From: Elymus sibiricus
Taxonomy: Eukaryota; Streptophyta; Magnoliopsida; Poales; Poaceae
Reading direction: 5' to 3'
Length of the DNA stretch: 64,000 nt
Assembly: GCA_039707655.1 (NCBI GenBank)
Contig: CM077671.1
Coordinates: forward strand, 369,397,220 to 369,461,219
The notes beneath the pieces were generated by a model. It saw only the letters and a list, made by a program, of their open reading frames with translations. It ran no database searches and was not told the origin of the DNA. The translations under genes and the position numbers were made by a program. This document shows, one piece after another, positions 1 to 10,253 of the stretch. The number at the start of each line of letters is the position of its first letter. Position 1 is the stretch's first letter.

Positions 1-344
1 CGGTGGCATCACGCGGTGGTATGGGCGTCAGCGGGTACACGGCGTCGCCGTAGGAGATCGATGTTGTCGTGTACTCGTGTTCGACGGGGCGTCCAGTGGG
101 TACAAGGCAGACATCAAGGCAGCGCAGTTCAGTTCTGAGCCTATGGGACGAAACCTGCGGCCGGAGTGGCAGAGACAACGCACCAACGGTGCCATCTATG
201 ACCACCTCCATATCAACAAGCTGGCATGCAGCATATTCGTGAACGCGTGAATCATATTTCCTCTTTCTTGACCTCCATAATAATGAAACCAAGAGATTGC
301 ATGTATTACTCGCATGCTAGTTAACTTTTGCGAGCTTGCACGAA
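1..344. other. Left-edge sequence, unidentified
   Basis: No recognised gene. One plus-strand frame is open from base 2 to a TGA near 250 (about 80 codons, no start inside the window), so this could be the end of a gene or of a mobile-element ORF lying to the left. I do not recognise the translation. The last three bases, GAA at 342-344, are the left target-site duplication of the CACTA element that follows. Confidence 0.3.
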
Positions 345-369
345 CACTAGTAGAAAACAGACCTTTTGT

Positions 370-735
370 CCAAAGCATTAGTCCCGGTTTAGTTTTGAAC
401 CGGCACTAATGTGACCTTTAGTCGCGGTTCGGGACGGGCATCATTAGTCGCGGTTCGTTCCGGACCTTTAGTCCCGGTTCGTAACACGAACCGGGACTAA
501 AGGGGTGGTGGCAGGCTGGGTGTGAGCTGGGGCCCCCACGAGCCCCTTTAGTCCCGGTTTGTATCACCAACCGGGACTAAAGCCCCCCCCCCCCCCCCCC
601 TTTAGTCCCGGTTGGAGATACCAACCGGGACTAAAGGCCCTCCCTTTTAGTCCCGGTTGGTGTCTTCAACCGGGACTAAAGGTATATCTTTAGTCCCGGT
701 TGGAGATACCAACCGGGACTAAGGGGGGGGGGATG
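370..735. repeat. CACTA left subterminal hairpin cluster
   Basis: Repeated copies of TTTAGTCCCGGTT and its complement form hairpins. The clearest is at 599-637, with 17-bp perfect arms around a 5-nt loop. A C homopolymer run lies just before it. In CACTA elements subterminal repeats are the binding sites of the TNPA-type protein; transcribed hairpins could also feed small-RNA silencing (inference). Confidence 0.85.
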
Positions 736-910
736 CGAGCCCCTAAATCTTAGAAAAATCATAACTAATTCATTCTAATTCAGAAAAATACAAATAATAT
801 ATCAAAATTTGCAGAAAAAAAAGATTTGTCCGAAAAAACTTTTTCGTTTTTCATTTCGAGAATTTTTAAAATCACAAAATTCCAAAGGAAAAATAGAGTT
901 TTTGGACGTT

Positions 911-1075
911 TTAGACGTTTTAGGGTTTAGGCTAGGGTTTAGATTTCCAAGTTTAGGGTTAGGTTTTAGGGTTTGAACCTTTAGTTTTACTGTTTAGAAT
1001 AGAGTTTCGGACGTTTTAAGTCCCAGGTTTAGGGTTTTCGGTCGTTTTAAGTCCCGGGTTTAGTGCTTTTCAATT
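911..1075 (+). repeat. Degenerate telomere-like TTTAGGG motifs
   Basis: Several spaced copies of TTTAGGG, GTTTAGG and GGGTTTAG occur inside the CACTA element. They resemble the plant telomere repeat but are interrupted and irregular, so they are probably a low-complexity part of the transposon and not telomere-derived DNA. Confidence 0.5.
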
Positions 1076-1800
1076 TCAGGCTAATTTAGCTCAAAAAATC
1101 ATAAAATCCATGAAAAAATAGCAAATGAAGTCAAAAAGGGTTGAAATTTAAGGATGTGGCTTTGAACGGTTCATATTGAACACACAAAAATTCTGGAGCT
1201 GAAATAAGATTAAAAAAATGAAATGTCTTTATAACAGCTGAGTTTTCGTCTGAAACCCTGTTACTTCGAAAGAGATGGTTCAGTTTGTACACAAAGTGCA
1301 TCCAGTTTTTGCCGTAACCCTCTCAACTTTGTAGCACATGCTATGTGGGTGAAATGATGATACCATGCCAAGTTTCAACCTTTTCAGAGTTCATTTGTAG
1401 GGCTTTTCAATTTCAGGGTCATTTAGCTCAAAAAAAATCATTAAATGCATGAAAATGGCAAATGAAGTTAGAAAGGGTTTAAATTTGAGGATGTGGCTTT
1501 GAATTGTGCATATTGAATGCATAAAAAGTCTGGAGTTGAAATAAGTTAAAAAAATGAAATGCCTTTGTAACAGATGGGTTTTCGTCCGAAACCTTGATAC
1601 TTCGAAGGAGATGGTCCAGTTTGTACACGAAGTGCATCAAGTTTTTGCCGTAACCCGCTCAACTTTTTAGCACAAGCTATGTGGGTGAAATGATGATACC
1701 ATGCCAAGTTTCAACCTTTTCAGAGTTCATTTGTAGTGCTTTTCAATTTCAGGGTCATTTAGCTCAAAAAAATTATTAAATGCATGAAAAATAGCAAATG
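1071..1800 (-). repeat. Tandem ~337-bp repeat inside the CACTA (about 2 copies)
   Basis: The same landmark (CAATTTCAGG) recurs at 1071, 1408 and 1744, spacing 337 and 336 bp. Other shared landmarks are the 'GTACACAAAGTGCATC' and 'GATGATACCATGCCAAG' segments. This is the reverse complement of the 340-bp tandem repeat filling 61611-64000, so the two CACTA elements share this subterminal satellite in different copy number. Confidence 0.85.
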
Positions 1801-2817
1801 AAGTTAGAAAGGGTTGACCCTGGCTTGGTTAACCTTAGTTGTGACTCTGGCTGGGACGGTGCTAGCAGATGTGTAGTCGACGGTATGATTGAATGGACAC
1901 CAACCCGGACTAAAGGGGTTCTGAAATTTTCAAACTCTACCCCCCCTGGACCGCCTTTTTTAGTTTTGTAAAAAATAAACAAAAATGATAAAATCTTCAA
2001 AAAATAAAATCCTTTGAGATGTAGTTAGGTTTTAGTGTCTAGTTGGTATAGAAATTTTGAAATATGAATTTTGACCTTTTTTTGCAAAAAAAAACGAAAA
2101 AAATGTAAAACGGCCAGAACTTTTGCATACGACGTCAAAAAAAAGTTTAATATATCAAAAAAAACTAGAGAAAAATTGGGACTCGATTTCACCCGGGTTT
2201 ACCCGGTGAAGTTTTCTCAGATTCTCAAAATTCCAAAAGTAAAACAAGTTATTTCAAATCAAAAATAATAATTTCAAAAATTAATTTTATTTAAAAATAA
2301 ATAAATGATGTCATATTTGGATTCCTCACATTTTTTTGATAATAATGGATATATTATTTGTCAAATTTCGATTTACAGATTTAAAGATATTAATTATGTC
2401 ATATTAAATGAATAAATGGCAAAAAAAATGAATAAAATAATATTATTACTTATTTTATTTTCATTGAAATTCAATATTATTAGTACTCATTTTTTTTATT
2501 TTAATAATTGTTTAGAGTTCAAAAAATTAAATCATGTAACATGAAGACATAAGGGTTAATAGGATTGATAGCTTACTATTGTCAGGAAAACAACAAGTGC
2601 AGACTTGGAAACTAGGGTCGATAGAACCAGGAAGTTAAGCGTACTCAGGCTGGAGCAGTGAGAGGATGGGTGACCGGCCGGGAAGTTAGACGATTTGAAA
2701 TGAGTGTGGAGCAGTGAGGAGGGGTGATTAGAGATTAAATTGTCAAATAATTCAAAGATTCGAAAATAAAAAAAATTCAAAACAAATAAAAAAATTCAAA
2801 AAAAAATAATTTTTTTT

Positions 2818-3005
2818 CTTTTAGTCCCGGTTGGTAACACCAACCGGGACTAAAGGTCCTGCATCCCCCGCCCCAGACAGCGCCACGTGGAGGGCCTTTA
2901 GTGCCGGGCCGTGTTGAACCGGGACTAAAGGGGGGGCCTTTAGTCCCCACCCTTTAGTGCCGGTTGTAGAACCGGCACTAAAGGCCCTTACGAACCGGGA
3001 TTAAT
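2818..3005. repeat. CACTA right subterminal hairpin cluster
   Basis: Further TTTAGTCCCGGTTGG hairpin units (for example around 2820-2858), then units with the variant TTTAGTGCCGG. They lie just inside the right terminal inverted repeat and mirror the cluster at 370-735. Confidence 0.85.
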
Positions 3006-3024
3006 GCCATGTTTTCTACTAGTG

Positions 3025-4496
3025 GAAATATATGGATATGCTTTTGGACTTTGGTTTTCCATGTAATCTTTAGAGTTAGCCAACAATAAGCTTAGCTAGA
3101 CAACTTTATACTCGAGGACGAGCAATGTTTAAACTTGGGGAGGTTCATGGCTATATTTTATACACATTTTTAAGCTCATTTGTTGCATATTATATCTCTA
3201 TATATCATGTCCCATCGAGCCAATTACCTGTCCATTATGCATGATTTCCAGTTTTAACTCTTCTCATTGCGAGCATTGCATAGTTTGTGGTTCTAGTTAG
3301 GTTTGCTAGTTTTCTTTGTTTTGTTGGGTCTACATGTGTTTTGGAGCAAACATGCATGGACCAAACACGATGAAAAGGCCAAGGTTGGGATCAACACACA
3401 GGACTTCCAGCCACCAAAATCTGGCCATTAGAGTGTTTAAATATGATATTTTTAAAGTGCCCAAATTGAAGACCCGGTGCCACAAGTATATACGGCTTGT
3501 TCATGTGATTCCAACGAGCCCAAGAATGCCCAAATCGGAGTTCATATGAAGAAACGGCAAGGACACATGCGGTTCCAAGTCCTTCGGGAAGAGCTCCCGT
3601 GAGGGCGTGTGGTAGGAAGCACGACTGCTCACTGGGGTCGCGGCGGCAACTAGCACCATTCGTGGTTGCCTGATGTGGTGCCGTGAGTTGATGGGGTGTC
3701 CTCCCCATGAACGTGTGCGATGCATCAGCGAAGTTAGCTGCCACGTCATCCTTTTTGGTCCTGAAAAACACAATCAGTACACACATCGGTTGTGTGCAGC
3801 GGGTGATATTGCGGCGACACGACGGAGGCGAGCTTCAGATCGGTTGGCATGGGATGATGTGGCAGTGGGGTCATTGTTCATGCACGCGCTACACATATGA
3901 TGTTCTATGAAGGTGCGTCCGCCTTGCATCCAGCTCCCAGTGCAAGACGACGCTCATGGGGCTAGGTGCACTAAAGGATTCCCATCGACATCAAGTAGCT
4001 CAACATATGCCTCCACTCACCTAGAGGACATCGAGTAATGTCCCTGGGGATGTGGTGGATGTTGCAAGTCAGTTAACACCGGTGTGGAATGACAATAGAA
4101 AGATCTGCGTCATGACATGGACGACCTCTAGATGATTGTGGTGATCGTCTAAGGTGGGTTTCATCCCACTTGTCTGCTAGCGCCACTTCGGCCTGGCATG
4201 GAGTACTGCTAGCGTGACTTTCAGAAGAGTCATCATCAAGTTTATGAATGAAACACCCGTTCATGCCAGGGGTGAAAACTCTTGTTTTGTACTTTGTTGA
4301 TCGAGTTCAACGGCGGCGAACTTGAGTTGATACCTTGTTGAAGGCGTCGTCTATTGGTTGGTTGTTGGCCTTCAATAGTTGGTCTCGACACCCAAGATGA
4401 AAATCCTCGTCCAGAACATCTTTGACCAGACGGGGCCAACTTGAGTAACCATGGTTGGGAACCCCTATTTGAATATGTCAAGATAGTTTCCAATGT
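3025..4496. other. No gene recognised; possible retrotransposon relic at 3100-3560
   Basis: I see no credible gene. At about 3110-3150 the plus strand contains 'GAGGACGAGCAATGTTTAAAC' followed by TTGGGGAGG, resembling the region after pol in many grass Ty3/gypsy elements, so a decayed 3' part of such an element may lie here. No LTR or terminal duplication was found. The 131-codon minus-strand frame at 3391-3786 overlaps others on both strands and matches nothing I know. Confidence 0.3.
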
Positions 4497-5040
4497 TAAT
4501 TATATTCCAATACCAGATATGTATGAAGTTGTACCAAGATGGGGCTAATCAAGAAAAGAGGGATGGGGTGGGGTAATGTTACTCAAGATTTTTTTTGTGT
4601 GTACATACCTATAGATGCTATCAACGCGGAGCTGGATCATGACTTTAATGACATGACTTCAAACCTTCTATGTGAATTTGCTTGTCTTGACACTAGAGAC
4701 TCATTTTCCAAGTTTGATTTGGATAAAGTTGCTAAGCTTACAAACATCTATGATGCAGATTTCTCAAATGATGATCGTAAGCGTGTAAAAACCGACCTCA
4801 ATGAGAAGGCATGATGACTCTAGAGTTTGTTATGACCTTGCAAGCCTAGCCAAAGTAATGTTTGAACTTGAAAGAAAAGTTATGTTCCCTCTGGTTTATC
4901 GCCTTATTGAGTTTGGGTTGCTTCTACCGTTGGCAACGACATCAGTTCATCAATGAAGATCATCAAGACCGAGTTGCGCAACAAGATGTACAATAGTCGG
5001 CTCGATAATTTATTGGTGTACTACAGAGAGAGAGGGGGGA
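4497..5040 (+). pseudogene. hAT-type transposase-like (ZMYM1-like) C-terminal relic
   Basis: Conceptual translation in shifting frames resembles the C-terminal half of plant zinc-finger MYM/hAT-dimerisation proteins: a segment around 'VPRWG' at the start, then 'ELDHDFNDMTSNLLCEFACL' and 'DSFSKFDLDKVAKLTNIYDA', then the dimerisation part with 'FPLVYRLIEFGLLLPLATTS' and 'MKIIKTELRNKMYN'. The order matches the family. The frame is broken by an in-frame TAA at about 4545, a TGA at about 4812 and at least one frameshift near 4950, and the N-terminal transposase core was not found. It is a dead fragment of a hAT-related transposon or domesticated gene. Family assignment is from memory of its motifs. 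Confidence 0.6.
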
Positions 5041-5053
5041 GAGAGAGAGAGAT
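5022..5053 (+). repeat. (GA)n microsatellite
   Basis: An interrupted run of GA dinucleotides with a central G tract lies just downstream of the hAT-like relic. Confidence 0.8.
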
Positions 5054-5389
5054 TTAAAGGAATTAATCTCGCTGAAATTAAGAGAGAATTTCAAAGGAAG
5101 ATAGAAGAATGCCATTGCCACATTCTACTTCATGAAAGTAAACCATCATTGGGTATGTATTCTTCTAACTATCTTCACTTGCATATGTGCTTGCTACCAT
5201 TATATCCTATTAGTTACTAATTCATGATTTATTTATGGCTTTGATGTTTTATAGGTCATCTTTATGCATGTCTAGTTAATATAGATGATAAATTGGCACT
5301 CGATCATCCATGTAATCTTCATCACATGAGGTATTTAAAGTGTTAACACTCAACTTTTGGGTTTTTGTTGTAATTGTTGAACACCAAGT
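5054..5389. other. No feature recognised
   Basis: AT-rich sequence without a credible ORF. A short in-frame continuation of the hAT-like relic may extend to about 5150, but I cannot support it. Confidence 0.4.
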
Positions 5390-6110
5390 AATATATATCT
5401 ACTATTCTAGTGAACTCTTTCATAGTTGAGTTGTACATGGTTATTTCTTTCATAAACTACGTCACACCTGAAAATTATTCCTTCCTCCACAATTGATTGA
5501 TGGCGTTAGTGACCTTGTTGATGTTGTCAGACGTGCTCCATTCTACTCCTTATATACGTGATATCTCCGGTTGTGTGATTTTCACGTCAGGGTTGTGAAT
5601 GTGTACGGTTGTCGAGGTATGAGTTCTAGCTTGCAGCAATACATTTTATCGAAAGTGGGAGCGCCAGTACGTGTAGCGACTTGAGTTTGGTGGTGCTCTT
5701 GAGCACAGGATCTTGAGTTCCAGAGTGAAGACTTTAGCATGACCTTCTCCAGTTTGTACGTGTCAGTGATGGTGTTTCACATCATTCCCTTGTTAGAGGC
5801 ATTGTTTGAAGTTTCTTGGACTCTCTTGAGGGTGAAAACCCATATTCTAATCCGCTGATGATGGTGCTCAAGCGTCGTATCCTTTCTTTGACGTCTTATT
5901 GTTGAAGCACTTTTCCCACATTCTGGGTTCTGTCATTGATGGTGGTTGACGTTGATGTTTGCTGCTGCATGTTTGAGTTTGCTTCGACGAGACTTTCGGA
6001 GGTCTTTTTTTTTCTTTATATGTGTGCATTTGGATTGATTGTGTGCATCTTAGTTACATAGAGGCCAAGTGTGTATTCATGATGTTTATATTCTCTTAAT
6101 GCGACACCAT
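5390..6110 (+). repeat. Diverged retroposon 3' region, older copy
   Basis: Segments such as 'CTCTTGAGGGTGAAAACCC', a T-rich run near 6007 and 'GTGTGCATCTTAGTTACATAG' followed by GAGGCCAAGTGTG correspond in order to the better-preserved copy at 8285-9652. It has no coding capacity. The resemblance to non-LTR (LINE-type) 3' ends of grasses is from memory. The left limit is uncertain. Confidence 0.4.
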
Positions 6111-6516
6111 GAACAAATATAAAGTGTCCTTTGTTGAAAATGTAGAGATAACGACGAGTAAAAGGAGAAGTTGGATAATACAAACATCAAGTTAGCCGCA
6201 TAAACTTAGGACGGTAACATCGAGCGTGAAAGCATATTGAATACAATTAGAATACCACATATTATAACATGAAAATATTGGTAATTATTGCCGTGAAAGC
6301 TTGCTCAAGTCTAGTTATTTCGAGTCAGGCAGCCAGGTTGATATTTATGCAAACTACCTAGGAGGAAAATAATTTCCGGGCAAAAAAAAACCTAGCCTAA
6401 ATAGCGAAATGACGAAAATAAATCTCCGCCGCGAACAATAAAAACTCAACCCCAAAAGCAAAAGAAATTAGCCGACGAGCGTCCACGGCAACCAACCCAC
6501 CCTCGCCAAATCGCCT

Positions 6517-6939
6517 ATGAAAACACCACAGCGCGAGATGCAGCCGGCGAAGGCGAAGCCGGCGCCTGAGCCCAAGAGGAAGGGCGCCGCGGCGCGGGCG
6601 CGGGCGTCGGCGGAGGAGGACTTCACGGCGCGCGAGCTCGACGCGGCGGAGCAGCTCATCCACCTGAGCGAGAGCAGCGCGTCCTCGGGCACCACGGGCG
6701 CCCGCCCCGTCGCAGACGCCGCGGCCTCGGGCGGCTCCTCCCCGCGCTCCGTCAACGCCCCTCCGGCGCCGGGCGCCGTATTCGTTGGCGGTGGCGCGGA
6801 CCAGGAGGAAGAGGAGGAGCAGGAGGTAGCCGGGAGCCAGCGGAGGGTGAAGCGGTACCGCCTGATCGCCGAGATCTACGCCGCGACGGAGGAAATCGGA
6901 GGCTGCAGCGGCAGCGGCCGGAAGAACAGGAAGGATTAG
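6517..6939 (+). CDS. Small intronless plant protein of unknown function (paralogue of the gene at 32168)
   Basis: An open frame of 140 codons with strong GC bias (many GCG/GCC/GAG codons), unlike the AT-rich flanks. The product starts basic and Ala/Pro/Lys-rich, has a conserved-looking box 'FTARELDAAEQLIHLSESS' at about residues 28-46, an acidic Glu run near 97-103, and a C-terminal box 'RRVKRYRLIAEIYAAT' at about 108-123. Both boxes recur in the same order in the protein encoded at 32168-32746, which supports a real family. The first ATG (6517) has C at -3; the in-frame ATG at 6538 has G at -3 and may be the true start, giving 133 residues. AATAAG at 7083 could direct polyadenylation. No signal peptide or membrane segment is visible. 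Function unknown; the basic-acidic composition would fit a nuclear regulator (inference). Confidence 0.75.
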   Translation: MKTPQREMQPAKAKPAPEPKRKGAAARARASAEEDFTARELDAAEQLIHLSESSASSGTTGARPVADAAASGGSSPRSVNAPPAPGAVFVGGGADQEEEEEQEVAGSQRRVKRYRLIAEIYAATEEIGGCSGSGRKNRKD

Positions 6940-7089
6940 ACGACGAGATGGAGGGAGGAGAGGGAGCTTTCTTGTAATTAGCGTAATTGCTGGGGGGTAG
7001 CTCGTAGTTCGAGCTCGTAATCCTCTCCTTCCTCGCCGGAGAGGAATCGCCATCGATCTCGCTGTAAAAGCTTCGTATTTGCAATAAGA

Positions 7090-8284
7090 CGTACTCCTGA
7101 TTGGAGTTAGAGTTCTATCCCTTGCTCGTGTTGATTATGTCTGCTTCTGATTTCAGAACTGATTTGTCTTCTAGTCTCCTACTGAATTCCACTATTCCTA
7201 TTGCTTATCGGCGTCGAGCTCGGCGACCAGGATCAGATCAGGTCCGGACATGGATTCAGTTAGGTAGCTCTGGGCAGCGGCGCCGGGCGAGGCGACGCCG
7301 ATCGATTGCGCCCGCGCGTGCATGCAATTTTCGCAATTAACTATTCAGAGGCGGATGCGAGTGCAATTCGATCGATCGATCTGGGAAATTCGGGGCTATG
7401 TTTGTGTTTGGGCAACGGCCAGTAGGCGCACTCCTCTAGGACTCCAATTCCCGGCGCACACCTGGTCAGATATGCTTGTTGTGTTCTTAGATTAGAAGAA
7501 ATTGTGGAGGAGCTAGCCCGAGCCGCCGGCTGGTGGCGCCGTGGCGGTAGAGGTTTCTTACTACGGCGAGGCAGCGAGCTTGTTCTGATGAAAGCGCTGC
7601 CTTGTCATATTGGTTTGGTCGATTTAGGCGAGTCCAATTTCTTGCATGCAACATGAAGGAGTGACGATAGCTGCTGTAGCAGAAACAATGGTGGGGGCAA
7701 ATGGACTGTTCTAGAAGCTTCCAAGCGAATTCTAGAGGTTGGCAGGCAAGCCGTCCATGCGGAGTTCCATCAGATCTTGCACACACATGTACATGGTGTC
7801 CTATTAAATCTAACGAGCTTATCTTTGACTCTCACTGACCATGAGCCATGACTGCAGATAAATTTAGTTAATTCTTCAGGTTGAAAATGATCTGATCGAT
7901 GTAGCAATTCTCGAATGCCTTGAAGGTCGGTTGATTTCGGGGTGTGTGATCGCCGGAGAAGATCATACGACGGCAATCCAACATTTTTGCGTTGTAATTC
8001 TACCACTCTATGGTAAATTTTCTTTTCTTTCAGCTCTTGCGGGACATGCATCTCTAAGAGGGCTTCTTCTTCACCTTGTATCGTTCGGCCGTGTACGTTG
8101 TTTGGTTGTTACTTTATATATAAAGCTGGACGCAAGCCTTTTTCGATATGACAATCTAACTTTCAGTGCCCTTGCACAATGCAATATGGGAAGATAGAAG
8201 GAGTCAAGAAGGCCAGAAAATCACGGTGAAAGTTTCTTTGAAACGTCATATTATTGTTCATACAGTCGCTATCCACCAGTTCCT
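7090..8284. other. No gene recognised
   Basis: Mixed-composition, apparently low-copy sequence downstream of the small gene. Frames of 90-100 codons exist on both strands (for example 7487-7786 minus and 7770-8051 minus) but they overlap, have no codon bias and match nothing I know. Confidence 0.4.
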
Positions 8285-9652
8285 ACACTTCTGTTTTGGC
8301 CCCCGCGTCGTCCGTATGGACGGCACGGGCGGTGCCCCTAATTTCCTCCACCGGCCGGCTCCTTCTCGTCTTTCCTCCCTGGCCGCCGCCGGGCGACGCC
8401 GTGGGCAAAGCCAGTGCGGCCGTCTGCGGCGGCGGGACCTTTTTTCATTATTTTTGTTCTCTGGATCGTCCTTCACAACCCGCGGGGCACATGCTACCTT
8501 CCCATGGCGCTCCTAGATGGCGGCGGCTGGTTGTTCCAGCAGCGCCCAAGGTGGCCAGCCGCATCATATCATCCATGCCTGGCGAGATGGATTGTATCAA
8601 CTCCAGTTCGCTCGTGTGATTTGATCACAGCGGAAGGCATATCCCGAGGTGGACTGCATCGCCATGCCCATGCGTCTGATTTGATGCAGGCGACGAACCC
8701 TCCACGGATGGTGGCGACGGCGACCCTTGCTTGGGTTGGCAGCGGCCGGCGGGAGCACTGCCCAGATCCGGCCCGTCCGGATTCAGGGAAATCCCACCGG
8801 TTGGCCCTGTTGTTCTTCGTGCTTCAAAACTTCGATCTACTTCATGCCGGCCTCCTCGATCTGTACACCGACGGGTTCGGTCTTCCTCTCGGATATCTCA
8901 GTTTTTGGCACATGGCGCCTCTGAGTATCTAGATCGGAATTGATCTGGTCGGGCGCGTCCTCATCTTTAGCCAGAGAGGCTTCATGAGGGTGTGGCGCGA
9001 AGCTTCGCTGTCTTGTCGGTGCCATGAGACATGTCTGAGTATAGATTTTCATGGCGTTGATAGTGGTGAAGAAAGTCATGGTGGCGGTAATCGGAGACTT
9101 GTAATGGCGGCGAGGAGTTTTGTTTCGTTGAAGAATGACGGCACAGGTTTTTTCCTGTGTGTCGGGTGTTGAGGACTTGCAACGACGGCCTTGGCAGGAG
9201 GGGGCGGCAACACAGGTGGACAATATTTTTGGGGTGCTTCTCGAGTACCAAACCGCCATCTACAGGGTGAAAGCCCAAGGTCTGGCCTTCATTGGTTGTA
9301 CCTGGCAATGGTCTTGCGAAGGCATTGTTTTTGGGATCTCGGACTCTCTCCAGAGTGAAAACTCAAGATCCTTGATCGGGCGATGACAACGCTTGTGCAT
9401 TGTTTCGTCCTTGGAGGCGTTGCTTTTGGAGAACCTCTTATGTAGTCCGGGTGTTGTCTTTGGTGGTGTTTAGAGTGTTATTGTTGCGAGTGTTTCATCA
9501 CTACGACGGGGTCTTTGTTTTTTTATTTCTCTCTTTTTTATTTTTGTTTTTGGCTGTGTGCATCCTTGATATCTTTTGATATCTTGTTGGTGCAGAGGCT
9601 GGGTGTAATTGATATTTCTGTGATATTAATATATTCCCTTTATCGAAAAAAA
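8285..9652 (+). repeat. Retroposon-like repeat with A-rich 3' end
   Basis: The right end reads 'GTGCAGAGGCTGGGTGTAAT', a short AT-rich segment, 'CCCTTTATCG' and a run of seven A at about 9646-9652, the style of LINE-type 3' ends in grass genomes. Upstream phrases such as 'CAGGGTGAAAGCCCAAGG' and 'CTCCAGAGTGAAAACTC' recur, diverged, in the copy at 5390-6110. The GC-rich start near 8285 is only an approximate left limit and no convincing target-site duplication was found. No reverse transcriptase is encoded, so this is a truncated or non-coding retroposon. Confidence 0.5.
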
Positions 9653-10250
9653 TGAAGGAACCTCGTCGTTCAACGTAACACACGTGCGCTTCTCACACCC
9701 TTACAAAACATAAGCACCTTCATGTGCTACTGTATTGACACCTCGACTAATCCTCCTTAAATTGGCATCTTGGAGGCATTGCATCAAAGGCAAGGATTCT
9801 TTCTTCGGATCAACATGCGCGGACTTATCAGACAAGGGAGAAGAAAGAGTGATGGACACACAAACATGGCATGTGAAGGTCCAACACCAGCCGAACACGT
9901 CGCAAGCACGCTTGACCCTCGACTTCAAATGACAGGGTATCCCAAGCTAAAATAATGAAATAAAAATGTTTTCCTTACCATCACACAACACCAAGCCGAA
10001 GCTAAAATAATGAAATAACAATGTTGCCCTTACCATCACACAACACCAAGCCGACACGCCGAAGGAGGAGCACTTATGCCTCTCTTTGCGGCTAGGGGGG
10101 GGGGTGTTCTTACCGATATTTCATTAGCTTTAGCCTTTGTCACTGCTCTTTGGTGGAAGATAACACTAGCAACAACATATCCAACATGGTGTGTTTGTTT
10201 TATTTTTCTTCAAGAGTCTTATGTACACAAACTCGGGTTTCCTATTTCCC
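9653..10250. other. No gene recognised; contains a 55-bp direct duplication
   Basis: Intergenic sequence between the retroposon-like repeat and the Harbinger-like element. Apart from the tandem duplication at 9944-10053 I see nothing to annotate. Confidence 0.4.
9944..10053 (+). repeat. 55-bp tandem duplication (2 copies)
   Basis: The segment beginning AAGCTAAAATAATGAAATAA at 9944 is repeated from 9999 with a few substitutions, and the tail CACAACACCAAGCCGA is present in both copies. A simple local duplication. Confidence 0.85.
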
Positions 10251-10253
10251 TTA

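Larger units (their letters stand above)
345..3024. mobile_element. Non-autonomous CACTA (En/Spm) DNA transposon, complete
   Basis: The left end reads CACTAGTAGAAAACA and the right end is its inverted copy, finishing in CTAGTG at 3024. A 3-bp duplication GAA flanks both ends (342-344 and 3025-3027), as expected for CACTA transposition. Both subterminal regions carry repeated TTTAGTCCCGGTTGG hairpins, typical of Triticeae CACTA families. The interior holds telomere-like motifs, about two copies of a 337-bp repeat and AT-rich DNA, with no transposase ORF. It would need enzymes from a relative. It belongs to the same broad family as the large CACTA starting at 33267, which shares terminus, hairpins and 340-bp repeat. 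Confidence 0.93.

Noticed and set aside
6397..7053. 218-codon minus-strand frame opposite the gene at 6517
   Set aside because: It is the GC-rich mirror of the plus-strand gene: Arg/Leu-rich, low complexity. The plus frame has the conserved boxes shared with 32168.
8414..8932. 172-codon plus-strand frame in the retroposon-like repeat
   Set aside because: Several overlapping frames are open, codon use is unremarkable, and the region belongs to a non-coding repeat.
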